A stretch of DNA of 40,608 bases from Arachidicoccus sp050436765. GTDB taxonomy: Bacteria; Bacteroidota; Bacteroidia; Chitinophagales; Chitinophagaceae. The DNA lies in NCBI RefSeq assembly GCF_050436765.1, contig NZ_JBNQGD010000227.1, positions 1-40,608 on the forward strand, read 5' to 3'. A model generated the notes under the pieces. The model was not told where the DNA came from. It ran no database searches and saw only the letters and a program-made list of their open reading frames with translations. Below are positions 8,880-18,400 of this stretch, piece after piece. Positions within the stretch are counted from its first letter, which is position 1. The number at the start of each line of letters is the position of its first letter. A program made the translations under genes and the position numbers.

Positions 8880-8939
8880 ATGTGTAACATTTCTGTAAAT
8901 AAAGATTTAAGGGCTTTGATGATGGCGATGTGGAGTTAA
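8880..8939 (+). CDS. Candidate 19-residue leader peptide upstream of hppD
   Basis: The ORF encodes MCNISVNKDLRALMMAMWS and stops at 8937-8939. Its last third overlaps the first of three mutually complementary segments that end in a T-run before hppD. That is the arrangement expected for a ribosome-controlled attenuator. It has no Tyr or Phe codon, one Trp and four Met codons, so the sensed signal is not obvious. No Shine-Dalgarno sequence is present, which is normal in this phylum. It could be a chance ORF; the support is its position. Confidence 0.45.
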   Translation: MCNISVNKDLRALMMAMWS

Positions 8940-9025
8940 AATGACAATAATCTTCCTAATGACCTGCATCGCCAAACAAGAATAGATTTCTCCAGCTAGG
9001 AGAACGGCGATGCATTAGTTTTTTT
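8922..9025 (+). promoter_or_regulatory. Attenuator-like alternating hairpins before hppD
   Basis: Three segments can pair in two exclusive ways. Segment 1 (TGGCGATG, 8923-8930) can pair with segment 2 (CATCGCCA, 8967-8974). Segment 2 in turn (TGCATCGCC, 8965-8973) can pair with segment 3 (GGCGATGCA, 9006-9014), which is followed after four bases by seven T residues (9019-9025). The loop of the second structure holds a small hairpin, TCTCC/GGAGA (8989-8993 with 8999-9003). The 2-3 pairing would be a terminator and 1-2 an antiterminator. Segment 1 lies inside the end of the leader ORF, so translation could decide between them. It sits 50 bases before the hppD start. Confidence 0.55.
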
Positions 9026-9075
9026 ATCCACAAACAAAGAAAGGCACTTTCTTTCAACATTCAAACAACAACAAA

Positions 9076-10223
9076 ATGGAAACACAAACATTTGCTGAAA
9101 AAATATCGAAAGCAGAAAATTTCCTACCTATCAATGGCACCGATTATATTGAATTTTATGTAGGTAATGCCAAGCAAGCTGCCCACTTTTACAAAACTGC
9201 TTTCGGGTTTCAACCTTTAGCCTATGCAGGACCGGAAACAGGTGTGCGCGACCGGGCATCCTATGTATTACAACAAGGTAAAATACGCCTGATTCTGACC
9301 ACTGCACTAAAATCAGACAGCGTCATTGCTGAACACGTAAAACAACATGGTGATGGTGTAAAAATATTGGCACTTTGGGTTGATGATGCTTATAAAGCTT
9401 TTAATGAAACCATCCAACGCGGCGGGAAACCTTATCAAGAGCCTATTACACTGACAGATGACCAAGGTGAGATTCGCATGTCAGGCATTTATACTTATGG
9501 CGAAACTGTGCATATGTTTATCGAAAGAAAAAATTATAAAGGCGTTTTTATGCCTGGTTATGTAAAATGGAATTCAGCTTATCTACCAAAAGAAACAGGC
9601 CTTTTGTACGTAGATCATTGTGTTGGAAATGTCGGCTGGAATCGTATGCTGCCAACCGTAAAATGGTATGAAGATGTGATGGGTTTTGTAAATATTCTTT
9701 CGTTTGATGACAAACAAATCAACACAGAATATTCTGCACTGATGAGTAAAGTGATGAGCAATGGAAACGGATACGCAAAATTTCCTATCAATGAACCTGC
9801 AGAAGGAAAAAAGAAATCACAGATAGAAGAATACCTAGAATTTTATGAAGGAGAAGGGGTACAACATNNNNNNNNNNNNNNNNNNNNNNNNNAGCTACAC
9901 ACGATATTGTAAAAACAGTAACCGATTTAAAGTCACGCGGCGTAGAATTTTTGAGCGCTCCTCCAAAAACTTATTATGAACAGTTAAGTAAACGAGTTGG
10001 TAAAATCGACGAAGACATCGCACCATTAGAAAAATTGGGTATCTTGGTAGATAGTGATGAAGAGGGTTATCTGTTACAAATATTTACAAAGCCGGTAGAA
10101 GACCGCCCTACCCTCTTTTTCGAAATTATTCAACGTAAAGGAGCACAAAGTTTTGGTGCAGGCAACTTCAAAGCACTATTTGAAGCAATAGAAAGGGAGC
10201 AGGAATTAAGAGGAAATTTATAA
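9076..10223 (+). CDS. hppD: 4-hydroxyphenylpyruvate dioxygenase, interrupted by an assembly gap
   Basis: The enzyme converts 4-hydroxyphenylpyruvate to homogentisate, the substrate of HmgA. The two-domain glyoxalase-fold layout is clear: an N-terminal domain ('DYIEFYVGNAKQAAHFY') and a catalytic domain carrying the iron triad: His181 in LYVDHCVGNVG, His264 in EGVQH, and a Glu in RPTLFFEIIQRKG near the C terminus. The reading frame before the N-run is not the one after it. The second part (ATHDIVKTVTDLKSRGVEF onward) begins at 9894 in a different frame. Replacing the 25 Ns with 8 bases would rejoin the frames as 'VQH-I-A-L-ATHDIV' and give a 376-residue protein, normal for HPPD. I therefore treat it as an intact gene with a mis-sized gap. 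Confidence 0.92.
9868..9892. other. Assembly gap of 25 N inside hppD
   Basis: Twenty-five N bases interrupt hppD at the conserved second iron-ligand motif. The flanking frames differ, so the length is a placeholder and not a measured distance. About 8 real bases are expected from the family alignment. Confidence 0.95.
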
Positions 10224-10289
10224 ACTTCAGCGCAAACCAATTCATCGTTTTTAACCTAGATTGGAGGTAGTTAGAGAATGACCAACTCA

Positions 10290-10334
10290 AATGATAAAAA
10301 TCGACGACTTTTGCAGTCGTCGATTTTTATCATT
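10290..10334. terminator. Strong hairpin terminator after hppD
   Basis: A perfect 20-bp inverted repeat (10290-10309 with 10315-10334) with a 5-base loop; the arms are A/T-rich at the outside and GC-rich (CGACGACT) near the loop. It lies 66 bases after hppD and can also serve the convergent FAD hydroxylase. It makes a 64-codon ORF over this stretch unlikely to be real. Confidence 0.85.
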
Positions 10335-10393
10335 TTCCTTATTGGAATATCTTACAACAAGAAAACTGCGCAATTTTTTTTACATCCGAATAT

Positions 10394-10460
10394 TTTGTGC
10401 CTTACATCCCATTCACATCAAAACGATGGCGTTTACGCCACATCATATAAAAACATTTTT
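10394..10460. repeat. Copy 1 of a dispersed about 65-base repeat
   Basis: This stretch resembles 36235-36295. Shared blocks in order are TTTGTG, CTTACATCCCAT, a looser middle, and CA(C/T)ATCATATAAAA. Here the repeat runs over the last codons and stop of the FAD hydroxylase on the minus strand. Confidence 0.4.
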
Positions 10461-11980
10461 ATAAATTGCTGAAAGTCTCCGTCATTAAAAGATTCACTGA
10501 GATAGGCAATATAATTATCTGGCCTGATCAAACAAACAAAGCAGGAGGTAAAACCTACTTTTCTAAGCACCTGTTCATTAAAATTATTATGCTCTATTTC
10601 TACTTCAAGAATAGATGGATGATTAAAATTTGGTCTGGAAATATTAAAATAAAAAAGCAATAAAGGCAACAGTGAATTATCACGGATCAAATGAAAAACC
10701 GAGATACTTTTTCCTGCAACCAAAAGATTAAAATAGGGGAAACGCATCCCGGCCTTCAATTTTCCACATTTACCTTTTGCTAGGGAAGAGTCCAAATAAT
10801 TGATTTCAACTTGCGAAGCCAATAAAAAAAACCTTCGTCTCAACGCCTTTATCCTCAATAGTACTGGGGCGACAGTCGGAGCGATATACTGACGCATCAA
10901 AGCATTGAACCACTGGTCTTGTGACATCAAGGAGAAAAGCCTATCGGTCGTCCTCAATAAATTTTCTGCAACCGGATTCCGCTCTTCATGATAGGTTGAA
11001 AGCAAATTCGGTTTGGCTTTTTGTTGTATGACCATCGCCAGTTTCCAAGCCAAATTATATGCATCTTGCAGACCGGTATTCATTCCTTGTCCACCAGCTG
11101 GGCTATGCACATGGGCAGCATCTCCACAAAAAAAAAGATTACCTATATTGAAAGCCTTTACTTTCTTATGATGCAATTTGTAAGTAGAATACCATTGCGT
11201 TTCATAAAAACCTAAATCCATCCCGGCATCTTTATCTACTTGCTGACTTACGTCCTGATAAGTAATCTCCTTTTTATGATAATATTCCTTAGGCAAAATT
11301 CCGATGGCTCTATAACGCTTTTCACCTAGCATCGGAAAAAACAAATTAAAGGTATCTCTCGCGACAAAGAAGTTTAAACTGCTTCTGCAAATATTTGCGT
11401 GAATATGCGTATCGGCCACATAAAAGACGTGTTCATAAGTACCTCCTGTAAAGGGCATAAGGGCTTGCATACGCAAAGCACTGTTACCTCCATCACAAGC
11501 AATTAAATATTGCGCCTCTATTTCCACTGTATTATTCTCTTTTTTTAAAGAGACTATAAAACCTTCCCCCTCTTTTCGATAAGCAATAAACTCCGTATTC
11601 CATTCAACTTCTTGCTGATTTTTCCTCAAATAATTGTACAACAAAAGCTCATTTTTACTCTGTTCGTAAATCAATAAAAAATCAAACTGAGTAATATCTG
11701 AACCAAAATTCTTAAAAGACGCGTGAGATATTTTTCTACCATTTCGCCAAAAACACAAGCCATCGGTTTTTATAGCATCGGACAAAATTTCATCCGACAA
11801 ATTTAATTGTTCATAAATTTCCATACTTTTCGCCTGTACCACTACCGCTCTGGATTCATTGGTGGGTGCTGCTTTTTTGTCTACAATTAAAAAATCAATA
11901 TTAAAACGCAGCAGTTGAGCAGCCATCATGAGACCCGTAGGACCTGCACCACAAATAACAACCGGATAACTTGTTTGCAT
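10433..11980 (-). CDS. FAD-dependent aromatic-ring hydroxylase (PHBH/phenol hydroxylase-like)
   Basis: A 515-aa group A flavoprotein monooxygenase. It shows the N-terminal FAD-binding GAGPTG (residues 10-15), the central DG motif (YLIACDGGNSALR), the second FAD motif (LFFCGDAAHVHSPAGGQGMNTGLQDA) and a C-terminal thioredoxin-like domain (about 395-515) as in phenol and 3-hydroxyphenylpropionate hydroxylases. It should add a hydroxyl group to an aromatic compound using NAD(P)H and O2; the substrate is unknown. Its place beside hppD and hmgA suggests feeding aromatic compounds into, or aside from, the homogentisate route. It is convergent with hppD and shares its terminator. Confidence 0.88.
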   Translation of the reverse strand: MQTSYPVVICGAGPTGLMMAAQLLRFNIDFLIVDKKAAPTNESRAVVVQAKSMEIYEQLNLSDEILSDAIKTDGLCFWRNGRKISHASFKNFGSDITQFDFLLIYEQSKNELLLYNYLRKNQQEVEWNTEFIAYRKEGEGFIVSLKKENNTVEIEAQYLIACDGGNSALRMQALMPFTGGTYEHVFYVADTHIHANICRSSLNFFVARDTFNLFFPMLGEKRYRAIGILPKEYYHKKEITYQDVSQQVDKDAGMDLGFYETQWYSTYKLHHKKVKAFNIGNLFFCGDAAHVHSPAGGQGMNTGLQDAYNLAWKLAMVIQQKAKPNLLSTYHEERNPVAENLLRTTDRLFSLMSQDQWFNALMRQYIAPTVAPVLLRIKALRRRFFLLASQVEINYLDSSLAKGKCGKLKAGMRFPYFNLLVAGKSISVFHLIRDNSLLPLLLFYFNISRPNFNHPSILEVEIEHNNFNEQVLRKVGFTSCFVCLIRPDNYIAYLSESFNDGDFQQFIKMFLYDVA

Positions 11981-12056
11981 AATGATAATTTATGTAATAA
12001 AATTACACATTGTTTCTAAAAGAAATTAACTCTTTCAAAAACAGCCCCCTTACAAA

Positions 12057-12931
12057 TTACTTCTTTTCCTTCTTACCAAACTGTCTCGGAAAGTAAGAAA
12101 CAGTGAACATAAAGTAATGCTACAATACATTTTGTGTGCCGACTGTGAGCGAATTGATATTCCCATAATTAATGATGCTCACATATGGCGCTGGAGTTCG
12201 AAGAGGTGCTATGATTGTAATTAACATTACTTCCAACGTTTAATCTCTTTGTACAATTTACACTGGCGCTAAAGCTGGTAGTCAAAGTAGCATTTTTAAA
12301 GTTATATTTATTGACTTCAGATTTTGAATGATAAAAATTTCCCGATTGATTTGCGCTCAAGTTTAAAATATCTCCGTAGGTATAATACACATTCAGATAA
12401 GAGTTATTATTAAAACTATTAGACAAATTAAATACACCATTTACATAAGACGGGCTTTTAGAGACCGAGAAATTAGTATTTCCTCTTAGCTGCAATTGAT
12501 TTTTTTGAAACTTAAAAGATTTTTGAAAACTACCTGCGACAGACACGCCTTTAACACCGTCGCCTACATTAACGAGATAACCAATACGCTTGCCACTATT
12601 ATCGTAATAACTGCTGTCGATAATATTATCATCCGTTTTGTAGACGGATATATTTAAGCCATAACCAAAATCATTTCTGGAATGCTGCGTATTATGATTA
12701 AAATTGAAAGCTATATTTTGCCTGCGGTAAGGTTTCAAATTTACATTGCCTTGTTGCAGAGAATAAGCGTCGGAGCTATCTGCCAGCGGCGTTAGCTGTT
12801 CCGCCGAAAGGATAGTCAACGGTATTGTGGTATCGCAGATTAAATTTGTCCGAGTAATCTCCATATTGATAATCGTTTATAGCTGATACTTGCAGAGGGC
12901 ACAAACCCATGAAATTCTTTGTCTAAGTTTT
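12057..12931 (-). pseudogene. Decayed TonB-dependent-type outer-membrane barrel gene
   Basis: Fragments of an OMP_b-brl_3 / TonB-receptor-like barrel can be read in three frames on the minus strand. In order they are: FQNLDKEFHGFVPSASISYK (12931-about 12870), NDYQYGDYSDKFNLRYHNT in the next frame, then the longest piece (12864-12169) with the family hallmark 'EQLTPLADSS...QQGNVNLKP', and last PAPYVSIINYGNINSLTVG with an in-frame TAG, then HYFMFTVSYFPRQFGKKEKK to a stop at 12057. At least three frameshifts and one nonsense codon are needed to join them. The N-terminal signal peptide and plug are missing; an IS4 transposase remnant adjoins the broken 5' end. It is surely non-functional. Confidence 0.8.
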
Positions 12932-12941
12932 GAAAGGAATG

Positions 12942-13199
12942 CTACACATTTCGCTGGTTAGAAGATTGCACTTTGGGAGAAAATCTAATATTAAAATACT
13001 TGTTGTAACGATTCACTAAATCCTTGTAAAAACTTTTACTAATAGTAAGCGATTGGCCAAAAGCCATACATAAAACCTGTTTCCAACAAGTGAATTTTTG
13101 CGCCTTGTAGTCTCCAGAATGCCGATCTACAATGGTTTTGAACGATCTTGGTGAAATTAAGGCGATGATTTGACTAAATATATATTTACATGAATGCAT
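12942..13199 (-). mobile_element. IS4-family transposase remnant fused to barrel-like sequence
   Basis: The 85-codon ORF opens with 'MHSCKYIFSQIIALI...FKTIVDRHSGDYKAQKFTCWKQVLCMAFGQ' (about 45 residues), the DUF4372-type N terminus of IS4-family transposases common in Bacteroidota, which usually continues with 'LT.R.SLRD'. Here it changes abruptly at about 13065 into SLTISKSFYKDL and NKYFNIRFSPKVQ, beta-strand-like residues that could be part of the adjacent barrel pseudogene. No catalytic DDE residues remain. It marks an old insertion followed by deletion. Confidence 0.65.
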
Positions 13200-13511
13200 A
13201 ACCTTATGATTATCATAAAATTATATTTTTTTGGTTAATTCAATTTCAAATCGTTGCAGACACAAAATCTCCTGTAACTCAATCATATCAATATTTTCAA
13301 AGAACTAAATTTATAAACAACACAACGTTAGTGATATAATATTTCTTCAAAATATTTAAAAGCATTCTAATATAAAATAATATTTCTGAAATTTTGCAGT
13401 GTAATTAGGCGTTAATTTGACCCTGCGTGTCACATCTCTTGTAATAATTCCGTATATTTGTAATACAATAATATTATTTATTGCTGAATCATTATAATAA
13501 GTACTACTATT
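13200..13511. other. AT-rich region before hipB, likely containing IS end and promoter
   Basis: No gene is seen in these 312 bases. The left part should include the original upstream end of the IS4 element, but I could not find its inverted repeat without a partner end. TATATTTG at 13453-13460 matches the TAnnTTTG -7 box in the right orientation for hipB; no -33 element is properly spaced. Just after it lies the 12-bp palindrome AATAATATTATT (13467-13478), a possible operator for the HipB product. The promoter may derive from the mobile element. Confidence 0.35.
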
Positions 13512-13817
13512 ATGTTATTTATTTCCTTGGCTAAAGTTCAAAAAAAACTTGTCGATAATATTCGTGAAAGACGTTTGCAAATGGAGCTCACACAGGAAGG
13601 TTTGGCTGAAAGATCGGGTGTTCCTTTACCAACTCTAAGGAAATTTGAACAAAAAGGTTTGATTTCTTTGGATTCATTTCTAAAATTGCTTTCAGTTGTT
13701 GGTGGAGTAGAAGAAATGATTGATGCTTTAAAACCAAGGGAGCAGAGTTTTAAATCTATTGATGATGTACTAAAATCAGAGGAAAAACCAATTAAAAAAC
13801 GAGGAAACAGAAAATGA
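13512..13817 (+). CDS. hipB: HipB-like XRE-family antitoxin/repressor (module 1)
   Basis: A 101-aa DNA-binding protein with a Cro/CI-type helix-turn-helix at about residues 16-65 (RRLQMELTQEGLAERSGVPLPTLRKFEQKG) and a basic C-terminal tail (KKRGNRK). HipB proteins neutralise HipA kinase and repress their own promoter. The stop codon overlaps the hipA start by four bases (ATGA, 13814-13817), so the two are translationally coupled. No Shine-Dalgarno sequence precedes ATG 13512. It is preceded by the candidate -7 box and palindrome. The pairing with HipA is the main basis for the assignment. Confidence 0.87.
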   Translation: MLFISLAKVQKKLVDNIRERRLQMELTQEGLAERSGVPLPTLRKFEQKGLISLDSFLKLLSVVGGVEEMIDALKPREQSFKSIDDVLKSEEKPIKKRGNRK

Positions 13818-15043
13818 AAATAGACATCAAAGAAATAAAAGTAGGATTGAATTTCGGTTCTGGAATTCAACCAGTTGGACGTTTGGCAATTCATAATGGC
13901 ATCATCTATTTTCAATACGATGAAGAATTTCTGCAAACCGATTTAGAAATTTCACCTATAAAACTTCCTTTACAACGAGATGTAATAGCGCTTCCAAGAG
14001 ATCCTTTCGAAGGTCTCGCTGGTGTCTTCAATGATAGTTTGCCCGATGGCTGGGGAAGATTACTTTTTGACCGTTTACTTCGCTCGGAAGGAATTTCTCC
14101 ATCGGATATTTCACCACTTGATCGTCTAGGGTATGTGGGGTTGCATGGTATGGGGGCGTTAGTTTATGAGCCGGGCCAGAGTCCAAGTAGTAGTAATGAA
14201 ATGATTGATTTGGATTTGTTGGCAACCCAAACTGAAGGAGTTTTGCAAGGTGATTCAGAAGAAGTGATTGCAGAACTTTTAGCTTTGAATGGATCTTCTG
14301 CTGGAGCTAGACCAAAAGCATTGATTGGCGTTGATGTAGAAAGAAAAAATATATCTTACGGAGCGAATTTGTTAAGCGATGGTTTTGAATCTTGGATAGT
14401 GAAATTTCCAAACTCGTTAGATGGGAAAGATGCGGGTGCAATAGAATACATTTACGCCCTAATGGCAGTAGATGCTGGAATTAAAATGCCTGATGTGCAT
14501 TTGTTTCCGTCCCAGAAAAGGAATGGCTATTTTGCAGTTAATCGTTTTGATAGAGAAGGAAATAAGCGTCTCCATATGCATACAGTCAGTGGACTTGTTC
14601 ACAGTAATTTTAGGTTTCCGTCTCTTGATTATGAAGATTTATTATCATTGACAGGTGTTTTGACCAAAGATATTCGAGAGGTAGAAAAAATGTTTCGGTT
14701 AGCAGTTTTCAATGTTATGGCACACAATAGAGACGACCATGCTAAGAATTTTTCGTTTTTGATGAATGAATTTGGTGAATGGAAATTATCGCCCGCTTAT
14801 GATCTTACTTTCTCCAATGGGCCAGGTGGCGAACAAAGTACTATGGTAATGGGAGAAGGACGAAATATAACCGTCAAACATCTGACTAAATTAGGAAGGG
14901 AAGCCAAACTATCAAAAGAATTCATAGAGAATGTCATCGAGCAAACAATTACTGCAATTAGTAAATGGCCAAATCTATCAAAAGATTTTGAAGTTAGCAA
15001 ATCCAATAGAGAATTAATAAGTAGATTAATTAAAACATTTTAA
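13814..15043 (+). CDS. hipA: HipA-type serine/threonine kinase toxin (module 1)
   Basis: A 409-aa HipA-fold kinase. E. coli HipA phosphorylates glutamyl-tRNA synthetase and induces persistence; the target here is unknown. Visible parts: an N-terminal HipA_N region with DSLPDGWGRLLFDR (74-87), the Ser/Gly-rich loop GSSAGARPK (160-168) that holds the regulatory autophosphorylation site and ATP contacts, VKFPN (196-200), the catalytic loop HNRDDHAKNFSF (314-325) and the metal-binding AYDLTF (338-343). All key residues are present, so it should be active. It belongs to a different subfamily from the second HipA in the window (38734-39981), with which it shares mainly the motifs. Confidence 0.93.
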   Translation: MKIDIKEIKVGLNFGSGIQPVGRLAIHNGIIYFQYDEEFLQTDLEISPIKLPLQRDVIALPRDPFEGLAGVFNDSLPDGWGRLLFDRLLRSEGISPSDISPLDRLGYVGLHGMGALVYEPGQSPSSSNEMIDLDLLATQTEGVLQGDSEEVIAELLALNGSSAGARPKALIGVDVERKNISYGANLLSDGFESWIVKFPNSLDGKDAGAIEYIYALMAVDAGIKMPDVHLFPSQKRNGYFAVNRFDREGNKRLHMHTVSGLVHSNFRFPSLDYEDLLSLTGVLTKDIREVEKMFRLAVFNVMAHNRDDHAKNFSFLMNEFGEWKLSPAYDLTFSNGPGGEQSTMVMGEGRNITVKHLTKLGREAKLSKEFIENVIEQTITAISKWPNLSKDFEVSKSNRELISRLIKTF

Positions 15044-15473
15044 TAGAAAATTTGAGCTATACTTGTTGGTGTACAGGCAAAATATATCAATTATCACAGG
15101 CTCAATCGGGAGTTGTTAATTGTTTGATTATCTTAACTGTAAGATAAAACCCTTTATTCATAGGTGTTTGTCAAGACGAAATTCTTGTGAAAATGTAGAA
15201 AATAAAGATGTTGCAGCATCTTAATCTTGTACCACTTTTGTACACCTTGAGCTACGTAAACCTGCATTAATAAACGCTTCTTTAGATTCCGTATCGGGAA
15301 ATAACTACCTATCGAAAGCATAGGTCATTCTTTCTTTTAATACTATGCTTCTTAATGTCAGAATAAGAATTTCACAACTAGAGTTGAGCGATTCAATTAA
15401 TCGTTATTTGCTCAGAAGAAAGCCCTGCAATCTGGCGACGACAGGGCTTTATAAATATGATGAACCAGACTGT
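15044..15473. other. Intergenic region between hipA and the RND operon
   Basis: These 430 bases hold no convincing gene. The right end contains the terminator of the RND operon (15419-15450). A short minus-strand stretch at about 15230-15300 reads like coding sequence (DTESKEAFINAGLRSSR) but has no start and cannot be assigned. No direct repeats or inverted repeats marking the end of the hipBA insertion were found. Confidence 0.4.
15419..15450 (-). terminator. Terminator of the RND efflux operon
   Basis: A 9-bp perfect stem, AAAGCCCTG (15419-15427) with CAGGGCTTT (15442-15450), 24 bases beyond the permease stop codon. On the minus strand it ends in TTTCTTCT, a fair T-tract. Confidence 0.65.
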
Positions 15474-18400
15474 TTAATCAGTTAATTCAACTTTAACTTT
15501 TTTACGCTTACTCAATTTCGTAATAAACACGAACCAGACCGGAACGACAAAAATGGCGAGCGACGTGGCCGCAAACATACCGCCGAGAACCGTCCAACCA
15601 ATCGTTTGGCGCGATACAGATGCTGCACCTTCGGCAAATGCTAATGGCATTACTCCTAAGATAAAAGCCAGCGATGTCATGATAATCGGCCGCAGCCTTA
15701 TTTGCACCGCATGTAGCGTCGCTTCAATAATATCCCGCCCCTGATGTACGCCTTCATTAGCAAACTCGACAATTAATATGGCATTTTTTGCCGCCAGCCC
15801 AATAATGGTAATCATACCAATCTGTGCGTAAATATTATTGGTCAAATGAGGTATTAAAGTCAATGTAAGTATTGCGCCAAACAAACCAATTGGCACGGCA
15901 AACAAAATAGAGAAAGGTACACTCCAGCTTTCATATAATGCAGCCAAAAACAAAAAGACAAAAACAATAGAGGCAATAAATACGTATAAAGTACTCGAGC
16001 CCGCCGAAATTTCTTCTCTTGTCATTCCAGAAAATTCGTACCCATAACCTGAAGGCAAATATTTGGCAGCTACTTCTTTCAAGGCTTCAATTGCCTGACC
16101 ACTACTATACCCCGGAGCTGCACCACCTGTAATGGCAATCGAGCGGTAAATATTGTAGTGAGAGATTACAGAAGGGTTTTCGATCAATTGAATCGAGTCT
16201 ATTAAAGAGCCTACCGGTACCATACCACCAAGGGAATTTCTTACATAAAATTGATTTAAGTCAGCAGGAGAACTTCTAAAAGAACTATCGGCCATAGCCA
16301 CTACTCTAAAGTTTCTTCCATATAAATTAAAATCATTGATGTAGGAACTTCCGAGCAATGTGGACATGGTACTGTAAACATCACTAACGTTCACGCCCAT
16401 TTTCTCCGCTTTGTCTCTATTAACATCTACCTGATAAGCTGGTGTGTGTGGATTAAAGTAAGTAAATGCACCGGCAATTTCTTTTCTTTTATTTACTTGC
16501 GCAACAAAGTTTTGCGCTACTTTTTCGAACTTCTGTATATCATCTGTACTGCTTGTTTGCTCTAACTGCAAATTAAAACCAGATGTCGCTCCTAAACCAC
16601 TGATGGCCGGCGGACCTATGGCGCGTATGGAGGCCTCTTTAATGTTGGCAGTACGTTTATTTATCTCAGCGATTACGCCCTTTAATTTATCTTTATCCGC
16701 AGTTCGTTCCGACCAGTCTTTCAAATGGACAAAAACGGTTCCTGCATTTGATTTACTAGAACCATCTGCAATATTCAAACCAGCCAAACCTCCTGCTACA
16801 TTTACTGCCGGAATAGTTTGTAAGGAATCTAATATCCGATTCAACATCGCCACACTCCGTGTAGTTGATGTCCCTTCAGGCATTACATAAGTAACATATA
16901 AACGACCCTCGTCTTCTTGCGGAATAAACTCTGTTGGCTTTGTTTTAAATAAGAAAATAAGTCCTACCACTAAAACCACCATCATTCCAATAACCAATGG
17001 TGTATTTCTAATCCATCTAGAGACAGATTTCACATAACTATTCGTAACCTTCCCAAACCAACGATTGAATCGGGCAAAAAATTTATCTAAAAGATTTTTG
17101 TTATTCGCTTTTTCTTTATGCGGTTTCAACAACAAGCTACATAAGGCAGGCGTTAAAGAAAGCGCAATGAATGCCGAAATAATTACAGAAACCGCAATTG
17201 TAATAGCAAACTGTTGATACAATTTTCCAGAAATTCCCGGCACGAAACTTACGGGAACAAATACCGCCGCCAGAATTAAGGCAATAGCTACTACCGGTCC
17301 CGAGATATCATTCATCGCTTTTTTGGTAGCATCTTTAGGAGATATTTTTTCAGAATCAATATAATGTTGGACCGCTTCGACCACCACGATAGCATCATCC
17401 ACCACAATACCAATCGCTAAGACAAAGGCGAATAAGGTAAGCGTATTGATAGAAAATCCAAGTGGAATAAAGAAGATAAATGTACCTATTAATGATACAG
17501 GGATTGCCAATAATGGAATGATGGTCGCCCGAATGTTTTGCAAAAACAAAAATACTACCAATACTACTAGAGTCAACGCCTCAATAAATGTTATTAAAAC
17601 CTCATGAATAGAGGCTTTTACAACCGTAGCGGATTCTGATGGAATCGCAAAATCCACATCTTTGGGAAATGTTTTTTTCAGAGTCGCCAATTCCTTCATG
17701 ATACCATCATAAGTACTTAAGGCATTTGCCCCCGGTGCCAAATAGATAATAAAAAAAGCAGAAGGTTTACCATCTAGAACATAGGCATTATTTGAGTAAG
17801 TATATTTACCTAACTCTACGCGCGCCACATCTTTTAATCGAATTAAACTTCCATCGGTAGGATTGGTGCGCACAATAATATCCTTAAATTGATCAACAGT
17901 ATTAAGCCGTCCATTTGTCAATATAGTATATTCAAAAGCTTGCTGATGAGGCTGTGGTGTCGCACCAAAAGTACCTGCTGCAACTTCTAAGTTTTGATTC
18001 GCAATTGCGCTAGTCACATCAGTTGGTGACATATTTAACGCGGCTAATTTTGTTGGATCAAGCCAAACACGCATACTAAAATTATCCCCATAAACTTTTG
18101 CGTCGCCCACCCCCGGCACACGCAAGATAGCAGGCTCTAGATATATATTCGTAAAGTTGCCCAAAAAGTTAGCGTCATGGGTACCATGAGGAGAATACAT
18201 CGCCAAAACCATCATCATATCCGGATTTCTTTTCCGCACCGTTACACCAATTCTTTTTACAGCATCTGGCAAGGTGGGTAATGCTACATTGACTCTATTT
18301 TGTACATCTACCGAAGCAATATCGACATTCGTACCAATCCCATAGTTCACAGAAATACTACTTGAACCATCCCCGGTACTGTTACTTGTCATGTAGGTCA

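Noticed and set aside
10278..10472. 64-codon plus-strand ORF after hppD
   Set aside because: It runs through a perfect 20-bp terminator hairpin and into the convergent hydroxylase gene; the protein shows no family features.
15230..15300. Possible coding remnant (DTESKEAFINAGLRSSR) on the minus strand
   Set aside because: Too short and without recognisable family; no supporting neighbouring fragments.
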